From NCBI GenBank assembly GCA_017518025.1, contig JAFWWR010000288.1:1-5985 (forward strand): 5,985 bases of DNA, written 5' to 3'. Under the pieces are notes generated by a model that saw nothing but the letters and a program-made list of their open reading frames with translations, had not been told where the DNA came from and made no database searches. Below are positions 1-5,604 of the stretch, one piece after another. Positions within the stretch are counted from its first letter, which is position 1. Every line of letters starts with the position of its first letter. Source of the DNA: Clostridia bacterium (GTDB lineage: Bacteria; Bacillota; Clostridia; Oscillospirales; CAG-272). The position numbers and the translations under genes are program-made.

Positions 1-177
1 CGTCGTCATTGCAGTCTGCTTCAGCGTGCCTTTTTCAGTTCGGAGCCAAGGGATTCGAAGGGCCCCGGTAGTGAATGACGTGCCGGTGGCACGTCAGAGC
101 CGGGGCTGACCGAGCCCGCAGGCGAGACTCGAATCCCTCCGGAAAGGGGGCCCGTGAACGCGGGTCCGCTTTCCGGC
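1..177. repeat. First copy of a 177-base-period direct repeat, hairpin-rich
   Basis: Bases 1-79 recur without a mismatch at 178-256, so the repeat period is 177 bases. Copy 1 starts at the window edge, so its true left end is unknown. The unit contains nested complementary segments. An outer stem pairs 49-58 with 129-138 (10 pairs). Inside it, 62-68 pairs with 100-106 (7 pairs), capped by 76-84 with 88-96 (9 pairs, 3-base loop). Immediately after, 139-146 pairs with 169-176 (8 pairs), enclosing 148-154 with 161-167 (7 pairs, one G-T). No coding frame is convincing. It resembles the intergenic structured repeats scattered in clostridial genomes; I do not recognise a named family. The repeat itself is certain, but its nature is inferred. 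Confidence 0.8.
49..176. other. Predicted branched secondary structure inside the repeat
   Basis: The complementary segments of copy 1 stack into two adjoining arms. One long arm spans 49-138 and has an internal hairpin ending in the perfect 9-pair stem 76-84/88-96. The second arm spans 139-176. Both strands could form it, so the transcribed direction cannot be told. The outer stem is made of GGGATTCGA facing TCGAATCCC, which resembles the T-loop side of tRNA genes, but there is no acceptor stem, anticodon arm or D-loop, so this is not a tRNA. It could be a small non-coding RNA, a REP-like or MITE-like element, or a transcription-blocking structure for an upstream gene outside the window. Confidence 0.45.
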
Positions 178-273
178 CGTCGTCATTGCAGTCTGCTTCA
201 GCGTGCCTTTTTCAGTTCGGAGCCAAGGGATTCGAAGGGCCCCGGTAGTGAATGACAGCCCGGTGGCCCCTCG
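178..273. repeat. Second, truncated and diverged copy of the direct repeat
   Basis: Bases 178-256 are identical to 1-79. The next 17 or so bases (257-273) still match in part, sharing a CCGGTGGC core, and similarity is then lost. This copy lacks the downstream partner of the 49-58/129-138 stem. It can instead fold locally: 233-241 pairs with 265-273 (one mismatch) and 242-245 pairs with 260-263, with base 264 bulged. The 3' part of the unit seen in copy 1 (97-176) is absent. The array therefore either ends here in a partial unit or was trimmed by deletion. Confidence 0.75.
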
Positions 274-405
274 ACCATTACAAGCAACACAAGTGCTCCC
301 CGAGGGGATTTGCGTTTCCCAAAGCAGTACCGCCCATCTTGCCGGTTTATAAAGTGCAATTTGAAAAACTCAAGCTTCTCTTTATACGGCTAAAATACGG
401 CGTTA
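274..405. other. Non-coding spacer between repeat and regulator promoter
   Basis: I see no gene here. An open frame from 252 to 536 runs across it, but it starts inside the repeat, has no ribosome binding site, and covers the promoter and start of the next gene. Base composition falls from GC-rich in the repeat to AT-rich after about 345. A short CCC/GGG hairpin near 297-307 is the only local structure, and it is weak. Confidence 0.5.
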
Positions 406-434
406 TTGATATCGCAGGTAAAAGCGGTTATAAT
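406..434 (+). promoter_or_regulatory. Sigma-A-type promoter of the XRE regulator gene
   Basis: TTGATA at 406-411 is followed by a 17-base spacer and a perfect TATAAT at 429-434. Transcription would start near 440-442, about 40 bases before the start codon at 482. One mismatch to the -35 consensus and ideal spacing make this the strongest promoter in the window. Confidence 0.8.
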
Positions 435-441
435 GAACTTA

Positions 442-457
442 CCGAAGGGCCCGTCGG
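442..457. promoter_or_regulatory. Candidate operator: inverted repeat at the regulator's transcription start
   Basis: The sequence CCGAAGGGCCCGTCGG is a 16-base inverted repeat with 7 of 8 positions paired (446/453 mismatched), centred between 449 and 450. It covers the predicted +1 to about +17 of the promoter at 406-434. XRE-family repressors commonly bind such dyads at their own promoters, so autoregulation is the simplest reading. It could also be a short hairpin in the mRNA leader. No binding evidence is available from sequence alone. Confidence 0.4.
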
Positions 458-481
458 AATAATTATGAAAGGTGTTTTTTT

Positions 482-1588
482 ATGGAAATGTATATTGCTG
501 AAGCAGTGTCAAAACGCCGCCGTGAGCTGGATATGACGCAGGAGGAGCTTGCAAGCCGTCTCGGCGTGTCGGCACAGGCTGTCTCAAACTGGGAAAGATC
601 CGAGAGTTATCCGGACGTGACCATGCTGCCGTCTCTGTCGGCGGTACTTGAAATATCGGTGGATAACCTTCTCGGAATCGGTCGTGAAACGGACGAGCAG
701 ATCCGCGAAAGATGGATTAAGGATATGCAGGAAAAGCCGGAAGCAGGAAAAGATACCGTCCTCCGTTATTATCACGAATATCCGAAATGCTACTATCTTA
801 TGGAAGGGCTCATGTGGTGGGTATATCGCCGGCAGAAGGATGACCCTGAATTGCGTGAAGCCGCAACGAATATGGCGAAACGAATTCTTGCGGAATGCAC
901 CAAAACCGATATCCGGCTGAACGCGGCGAAAGTCCTCTCTTTTCTCTGCGACGACGACGAGGCCGGGGAATATATCGACATATTCGGGAATAATATCGGG
1001 ATCAAGCCGAATATCATCGCGCGGAGAGCTTATGATCGAGGCGACATGAATAAAGCGCACGACTATTTTGATCTGGAACAATTCTGGATATTCATGTATT
1101 TCTGTACCCGATCCGCATACTGTGAAGGTGAAAGCGAAAAAGGAATACGTTATTATACCGTACGGGAAAACATCGTACAGTCCATAGGGAACGGAACTGT
1201 TCCGGACGGCCTTTTGGAAACATTTTTCATGCTTAAACTGTTTCACAGTGCGGCGCTTTTTGCTCTCGGCAGAAAGGATTCCGGCTATGATATGCTGGCA
1301 GAGGCGGTCACTGCATATGAAAAATGGTGTGCTTTTGACGAGCGAAAAAAGCTGTCCGTAGGAGAGTTGTCGCTGTTTGGAAACATCACGATGAAGAGAA
1401 TATCTGTTTCGGGACAACCGGCAGGCGCCGTATATGTAGGAGACGATTATTTCGGAACGTGGGGGTGCGGCATTTCGATCCGTCAGGACACGGAGCAGCT
1501 GCAAGAAATGTTTGCGCCGGTTTTTGAGGAAGAAAGATTCAAAGAATTGCTCGCAAGGGCTTCGGAAGCTGAAAAACAGACGGATTAA
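482..1588 (+). CDS. XRE-family helix-turn-helix transcriptional regulator with long helical C-terminal region
   Basis: The protein is 368 residues long. Residues 4-64 form a typical Cro/C1-type DNA-binding domain. The helix-turn-helix lies at about 19-45 (TQEELASRLGVSAQAVSNWE, then a PD turn), and the DNNL-type helix that ends such domains is at about 61-64. Residues from about 66 to 340 are predicted mostly helical with aromatic and charged repeats suggestive of TPR-like packing, but I cannot define individual repeats. A WGCG motif lies near the C-terminus, before a last amphipathic helix. There are no membrane segments, so it should act in the cytoplasm as a DNA-binding regulator, possibly sensing a ligand or peptide through the C-terminal part. 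The start at 482 is preceded by GAAAGGTG (467-474) at good spacing; a second in-frame Met two codons later is less well placed. Its G+C is clearly lower than that of the following genes. Family is confident; target and signal are unknown. Confidence 0.9.
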   Translation: MEMYIAEAVSKRRRELDMTQEELASRLGVSAQAVSNWERSESYPDVTMLPSLSAVLEISVDNLLGIGRETDEQIRERWIKDMQEKPEAGKDTVLRYYHEYPKCYYLMEGLMWWVYRRQKDDPELREAATNMAKRILAECTKTDIRLNAAKVLSFLCDDDEAGEYIDIFGNNIGIKPNIIARRAYDRGDMNKAHDYFDLEQFWIFMYFCTRSAYCEGESEKGIRYYTVRENIVQSIGNGTVPDGLLETFFMLKLFHSAALFALGRKDSGYDMLAEAVTAYEKWCAFDERKKLSVGELSLFGNITMKRISVSGQPAGAVYVGDDYFGTWGCGISIRQDTEQLQEMFAPVFEEERFKELLARASEAEKQTD

Positions 1589-1597
1589 AAACACGCG

Positions 1598-1625
1598 AGG
1601 CGGGGAGAGGTCCCCGCCTTGATCT
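1598..1625 (+). terminator. Probable intrinsic terminator of the regulator gene
   Basis: Bases 1598-1606 pair with 1611-1619 (9 pairs, GC-rich, 4-base loop), starting 10 bases after the stop codon. The following tract (TTGATCTATTG) is only modestly T-rich, so termination may be incomplete. The stem is strong and correctly placed. Confidence 0.6.
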
Positions 1626-1694
1626 ATTGTGTCAAAGAAAACGACGCAACTCAACATCCTTCCGTCATATCTCCGATAATTCCCCTCCGATCAA

Positions 1695-1723
1695 TTGCAT
1701 TTTCCGGTTCAAAATGGTACAAT
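1695..1723 (+). promoter_or_regulatory. Sigma-A-type promoter of the P-type ATPase gene
   Basis: TTGCAT at 1695-1700, a 17-base spacer and TACAAT at 1718-1723 place the transcript start near 1730, about 38 bases before the start codon. A small dyad (1730-1734 with 1739-1743, 4-base loop) sits just past the start site and could be an operator half-site pair, but at five pairs it is weak. The leader is too short for a known metal riboswitch. Confidence 0.75.
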
Positions 1724-1767
1724 AGTCTCATCATATAAATGATCACTTTTTCAGAGAGGCATGTTTC

Positions 1768-4700
1768 ATGAGCAAAAAACAACAGCAGCGGGCGCCGATC
1801 GAGCGTATCGACGCCGCGCCGGACGTCGGGCTGTCCCGGGAAGCGGCGGAGGAAAGGATCAGAAAAGGATACGTCAACATCTCAGTCGATCCCAACGAAA
1901 AGAACGTCCCGCAGATCATTTTCAGCAATCTATTCACGTTCTTCAATCTTGTTCTGCTTGTCATCGCTCTGGTGTTCGTCGGTTTTATCATCTACCTCAA
2001 AGCGATAGGCAGGAACGACATCGTCGACTCGTATTTCGGATTCTCGAAATTCGTTTTCCTGATCCCCGCGATCCTGAACGTCGTCATCGGCTCCTTCCAG
2101 GAGATCAAGAGTCTCAGCGTCATAAAGAAACTCCGGATCGTCACCGAGACGAAAAGCCGTGTCGTCCGCGACGGCGAGATCGTCACGACCGAGGCAGAGG
2201 GCATCGTGCTGGACGATATAGTCGCCGTTTCCGCCGGAGATCAGGCCACGGCCGACCTTCTGGTGCTCACGGGAGAGGTGGACGTGGACGAATCCATGCT
2301 CACGGGAGAGGCCGACCACGTCAGGAAACGCCCCGGCGACAAGATCTTCTCCGGCTCGTCGATCATCGTCGGCGAGGCGCGCTGCAGAGCGACGGAGATC
2401 GGCGACGACACCTACGCCGCCGCCCTCTCGAGAAAGGTCAAAAGCGGCGCAAGACACAAATCCGAGCTTATGACCTCCATCATGAGGATCATCAAATTCA
2501 TAACGGTCGCTCTCGCGATCGTCATCGTCACCATAATAGTGACTCTTTGCGTCAAGATCGCCCATCACGGATGGGATACCACGGTGTGGGACGGCCTGAG
2601 TCTGTCACTGAGAGGCCCGGTAACGTGGGCGCTTATCGCCATGACCTGCGGCTCCTTCGGTATCGGTATGATCCCGTCCGGACTGGTGCTGACCACCTCA
2701 GTCGCCCTCATGGTCTCCATCGCGCAGCTTACGAAAAAGCAGACTCTGGTGCAGGAGCTCTATTCTCTCGAAAACCTGTCCCGCGTCGACGTGATCTGCC
2801 TCGACAAAACGGGTACGCTCACCGACGGGAGCATGACCGTCGCGGACGTGAAGTGTTTCGTCCCGGATGAAGAAGTCGAAAAACACGCGAAGGCGCTTAT
2901 GGCCGCCGCCGGCGAGAGAAACGCCACCGCCGAGGCGATCTATCAGCGGTTCGGCATGGACGATAACGCCGACATCCGCGAAAAGATCCCGTTCTCCAGC
3001 GCCACAAAGTATTCCGGTCTCGTTTTCGGAGACGGAAGAAAGCTTCTCATGGGGGCGCCGGAGTACCTTCTTCCCGAAGGCGACGAAAGACTCGCGTTCT
3101 CGTCAGAATGCGCGAGGGACGGCAAGCGCGTCATCGCCATGACGCTGGACGGCCGCCTCGAGGCGTTCTTCGTGATCGAGGACCACATCAGAGACACCGC
3201 GCCCGACACGCTGAAGTTCTTCCGCGAAAACGGAGTCACCGTGAAGGTGATCTCAGGCGACAACCCGCTGACGGTCAGCAAGATCGCCGAAAACTGCGGG
3301 ATAGAAAACGCGGACAGGTACATATCTCTCGCGGGAGTACCGCTTGAGGACATCCCCGGTATCGCCGAGGAATACACGGTGTTCGCCCGCGTCTCTCCCG
3401 AACAGAAGGAGGCGCTGGTCACCGCCCTTCAGGAGAGAGGTCACAAGGTCGCCATGACCGGAGACGGCGTGAACGACATACTCGCGCTGAGAAAATCCGA
3501 CTCGTCCATAACCTTCGCCAAGGCCACAGAGGCGGCGAAGTCCTGCTCCGACGTGGTGCTGCTGGACAACGACTTCTCGCATCTGAAGGCCGTAGTCGGA
3601 GAGGGACGGCGCGTCATCGGAAACATCCAGAAGACAGCCGTGCTCTACCTGATGAAGAACTTTGCCGTCTTCCTCTTCGCGTTCGCACTCATCGCGTTTG
3701 CAAAGGGGCAGATGTGGTTCTCCGTGGAAAACACGTATATGCTGGAGGCCACGGTCATAGCCACCGGCGGCTTCCTGTTCTCCCTTGAACCGAGGCGCAC
3801 TCCCGTCAAGGGCTCCTTCATGAAAAATATCGTCTCGCAGTCAGTCGCCGCAGGCGTTCTTGCCGCAGTGGCGATCCTGCTGCCGATACTTCTGAACACC
3901 ATACCGCAGGCGCTGGGCTTCGCCCCCTTCATCAAGGACGTCAACGTACGGCCCATGATGACCGTGCTGCTGACGATCGCCGGTTTCGTGGTCGTGTTCT
4001 CCATGTGCATCCCGTTCAACAAATACCGGGTTTTCACCATCGGATCGCTTTCGTTCATCGCGGCTTTCCTCGGGATGATGCTTCCCGCCGCGTTCATCGG
4101 CGGGCAGACCATGGGCGAGGGGACGCTCGCCTTCGACGCCTCCGCCGGACAGACGATCCTCGACTCGCAGTTCGTCCGGGAGATGTTCCGGCCCGGTAAT
4201 TCTGAAGTCATACGAAATATTGTCGACTCCCCGAATAACTTTATCGTTCTGCGGCTGTTCTTGTACGTCGCGGTTCCGCTGTTCATCCTGATCCGCTTCG
4301 CGGTGGAGAATTACGCCCGCAAGGACGTGAAGGACGTAAAGAAAAACCGGGCGTTCCGCATCGGGCGCCGGCTCATGCTTGCCGCGGGATTCGTGCTGAT
4401 ACTGCATTCCCTGCTCTGCGGGATCGAGCTTTTCACCTCCACCGGCTATATGGTCGAAATCGACGGCAGATTCGGCAATCTGGCGGGGCTGGCTTTCGCC
4501 GTCAACCTTCTTTTCATACTCTTGCACCTCGTGATCGGTTACGTGGGATATAAACTTTGGAAGGATCCCACAAAGAAGATGATCAAGGTCGCTTTCGCAT
4601 CGGGGATCGCTCTTCTTGTGCTGACGGTTTTTGGAATGATCCTGTCAGGCAGAATCATATCCGCCGGAAACGTGCTCGTTCTCATCGACAGCGTCGTGAT

Positions 4701-4788
4701 CCTTGCGATCACAGCCGGGTACGTCACGGGATCCTTTATTGTCAGAGCGAACTACGGCCTCGGGCTGCTTAAACCGAGAGATAAATGA
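1768..4788 (+). CDS. CtpE-like P-type cation-transporting ATPase with C-terminal membrane extension
   Basis: The 1006-residue protein is an integral membrane pump that would move a cation using ATP. In order: a cation-ATPase N-terminal segment (about 21-50, GLSREAAEERIRKG); helices M1-M2 (51-77, 92-113); actuator domain with TGE (179-181); M3-M4 (237-262, 285-320); phosphorylation motif DKTGT with Asp346; a compact nucleotide-binding domain with KYSG (414-417) and MGAPE (428-432); SGDNP (496-500); GDGVND hinge (565-570); and M5-M6 (about 625-675, ending LEP). Further helices lie near 690-712, 730-748, 755-778 and 825-847, then four more at about 867-990. All catalytic residues are present, so it should be active. 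There is no N-terminal heavy-metal-binding domain, which argues against a copper or zinc P1B pump. Overall similarity in the M4-to-DKTGT region recalls mycobacterial CtpE, a reported calcium transporter; the ion here is inferred. The usual PEGL of M4 reads PSGL (303-306). AGAGAGG (1753-1759) lies 8 bases before the ATG. Confidence 0.92.
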   Translation: MSKKQQQRAPIERIDAAPDVGLSREAAEERIRKGYVNISVDPNEKNVPQIIFSNLFTFFNLVLLVIALVFVGFIIYLKAIGRNDIVDSYFGFSKFVFLIPAILNVVIGSFQEIKSLSVIKKLRIVTETKSRVVRDGEIVTTEAEGIVLDDIVAVSAGDQATADLLVLTGEVDVDESMLTGEADHVRKRPGDKIFSGSSIIVGEARCRATEIGDDTYAAALSRKVKSGARHKSELMTSIMRIIKFITVALAIVIVTIIVTLCVKIAHHGWDTTVWDGLSLSLRGPVTWALIAMTCGSFGIGMIPSGLVLTTSVALMVSIAQLTKKQTLVQELYSLENLSRVDVICLDKTGTLTDGSMTVADVKCFVPDEEVEKHAKALMAAAGERNATAEAIYQRFGMDDNADIREKIPFSSATKYSGLVFGDGRKLLMGAPEYLLPEGDERLAFSSECARDGKRVIAMTLDGRLEAFFVIEDHIRDTAPDTLKFFRENGVTVKVISGDNPLTVSKIAENCGIENADRYISLAGVPLEDIPGIAEEYTVFARVSPEQKEALVTALQERGHKVAMTGDGVNDILALRKSDSSITFAKATEAAKSCSDVVLLDNDFSHLKAVVGEGRRVIGNIQKTAVLYLMKNFAVFLFAFALIAFAKGQMWFSVENTYMLEATVIATGGFLFSLEPRRTPVKGSFMKNIVSQSVAAGVLAAVAILLPILLNTIPQALGFAPFIKDVNVRPMMTVLLTIAGFVVVFSMCIPFNKYRVFTIGSLSFIAAFLGMMLPAAFIGGQTMGEGTLAFDASAGQTILDSQFVREMFRPGNSEVIRNIVDSPNNFIVLRLFLYVAVPLFILIRFAVENYARKDVKDVKKNRAFRIGRRLMLAAGFVLILHSLLCGIELFTSTGYMVEIDGRFGNLAGLAFAVNLLFILLHLVIGYVGYKLWKDPTKKMIKVAFASGIALLVLTVFGMILSGRIISAGNVLVLIDSVVILAITAGYVTGSFIVRANYGLGLLKPRDK

Positions 4789-4876
4789 CCGGGGCGGCAG
4801 TCACGGCTTCCGCACAGATCCGGGAGACCTGAGTTTTTGCCGTGCAGTCCGGAAAGAGAAAATGAAAAACAGATCC
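4789..4876 (+). other. 3' leader to the ATPase terminator, with a short dyad and direct repeat
   Basis: No gene is seen here. Bases 4802-4807 can pair with 4839-4844 (6 pairs) around a loop that contains a T5 run. The 13-base sequence ACAGATCCGGGAG occurs at 4814-4826 and again at 4869-4881, where it forms the left edge of the terminator stem. Confidence 0.45.
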
Positions 4877-4929
4877 GGGAGGAAAGGACCGCTCTGCACA
4901 GAGGTCCCTCTCCTCCCTGTTTCTTTCTC
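4877..4929 (+). terminator. Intrinsic terminator after the ATPase gene
   Basis: A long interrupted hairpin forms from 4877-4882 with 4912-4917, 4886-4889 with 4904-4907, and 4892-4895 with 4900-4903, closed by a GCAC loop. It is followed by the T-rich tract TGTTTCTTTCT. It lies about 90 bases past the stop codon and separates the ATPase transcript from the sigma-factor unit. Confidence 0.65.
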
Positions 4930-4981
4930 CCCGGCTGACGCCCTCTCTGCTGAAAATACTCTGCTCCCGCTTTTTTTCGGA

Positions 4982-5041
4982 TTTCCGTAAGGAAAAACCC
5001 CTGCTCATCCGTATAAGTATCAGAACGGTCGGACGCGACCG
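4982..5041 (+). promoter_or_regulatory. Upstream region of the sigma-factor gene: possible -10 and two dyads
   Basis: Bases 4982-4986 pair with 4991-4995 around a GTAA loop. CGGTCG at 5026-5031 pairs with CGACCG at 5036-5041 around a 4-base loop, ending just before the ribosome binding site. TATAAG at 5012-5017 is a possible -10 element, but no good -35 lies 16-18 bases upstream. An ECF-style GGAAAAAC (4991-4998) followed by CGTA (5010-5013) is also present, but the spacing is shorter than usual. The promoter is therefore probable in this region but not pinned down. Confidence 0.35.
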
Positions 5042-5059
5042 AAAGACAAAGGAGGTTTT

Positions 5060-5587
5060 ATGGACAACGGTGCAAGTAGCTACCGCCGTTTTCTTGACGG
5101 TGACAAAGCCGCCTTTGAAGAAATCGTAAACGAGCTGTTCCGGCCTCTGGTCTTTTTCATCCTCGGATACGTCGGGAACGTCCACGACGCGGAGGACGTC
5201 GCCATAGACGCCTTTTCCGACCTGATCGTCAATCCGCGGCGATATAACTTCAAAACCTCGCTCAAAACCTACCTCTTCATGATCGGGAAAAGCCGCGCCG
5301 TGGACCTTCTGCGGCACAGAAAGACCGCCGTCACCGCCGACCTTTCCGAAGCGGAGGACCTGGCGGACCGGGACGAGCTGGAGAGCACGGTCATCAGAAA
5401 CGAGGAAAAAAGGGCCCTCGCCCGCGCGGTGCGGGACCTGCCGCCGGATATGCGCGCGGCGGTACATCTGGTATATTTCGAGGATATGACCTACGACGAG
5501 GCGGCGAAAATCATGAAAAAAACGCGCAAGCAGGTGGACAACCTGATTTGCAGAGCCAAAAGTGAGCTGAAAAAAGCCCTCATATGA
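5060..5587 (+). CDS. ECF-type RNA polymerase sigma factor
   Basis: The 175-residue protein has the two-domain layout and length of an ECF sigma factor. Residues about 11-88 are region 2: FLDGDKAAFEEIV, then the HDAEDVAIDAF core contact segment (42-52), then KTYLFMIGKSRAVDLLRHRK, the -10-reading helix. An acidic linker (about 94-116) joins it to region 4 (about 117-172), which has LPPDMRAAVHLVYFEDMTYDEAA and a helix-turn-helix at about 144-168 for -35 recognition. It should direct core polymerase to a small set of promoters, usually for envelope or stress functions. The strong AAAGGAGG (5048-5055) is 4 bases from the ATG. The next gene starts 17 bases after the stop, with its ribosome binding site almost touching the sigma stop codon, so the two are almost certainly co-transcribed. 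Target promoters and signal are unknown. Confidence 0.93.
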   Translation: MDNGASSYRRFLDGDKAAFEEIVNELFRPLVFFILGYVGNVHDAEDVAIDAFSDLIVNPRRYNFKTSLKTYLFMIGKSRAVDLLRHRKTAVTADLSEAEDLADRDELESTVIRNEEKRALARAVRDLPPDMRAAVHLVYFEDMTYDEAAKIMKKTRKQVDNLICRAKSELKKALI

Positions 5588-5604
5588 GAAGGAGAACGCA
5601 TATT

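Noticed and set aside
1..142. Short reverse-strand peptide frame through the repeat, ending in ...ELKKAR
   Set aside because: It lies wholly in the structured repeat with no start signal. It is likely one of the spurious short frames such repeats generate.
49..176. tRNA gene
   Set aside because: T-loop-like bases are present, but no acceptor stem, D arm or anticodon arm can be formed.
1..256. CRISPR array
   Set aside because: Only two copies, a 79-base identical segment and a 98-base interval with its own hairpins do not match CRISPR repeat and spacer sizes.
252..536. A 94-codon forward open frame over the repeat end and leader
   Set aside because: It starts inside the repeat, has no ribosome binding site, covers a strong promoter and overlaps the start of the XRE gene in another frame.
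584..1657. A 357-codon reverse-strand open frame opposite the XRE gene
   Set aside because: It lies almost fully antisense to a clear regulator gene, runs through that gene's terminator hairpin, and its product is low-complexity without a recognisable domain.
1730..1767. Metal-sensing riboswitch before the ATPase
   Set aside because: The predicted leader is only about 38 bases and holds a single 5-pair dyad, too small for a known metal riboswitch.
1761..2870. A long forward open frame overlapping the ATPase start
   Set aside because: It is rich in Arg and His as expected for a shifted frame of GC-rich coding DNA, and its ATG is only one base past the ribosome binding site that suits the ATPase start at 1768.
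3645..4527. Two long reverse-strand open frames opposite the ATPase membrane region
   Set aside because: They are explained by the codon bias of the ATPase gene; neither has a ribosome binding site or a plausible protein composition.
4991..5013. ECF-type autoregulatory promoter for the sigma factor
   Set aside because: GGAAAAAC and CGTA are present, but the gap between them is several bases shorter than in known ECF promoters, so I do not call it.
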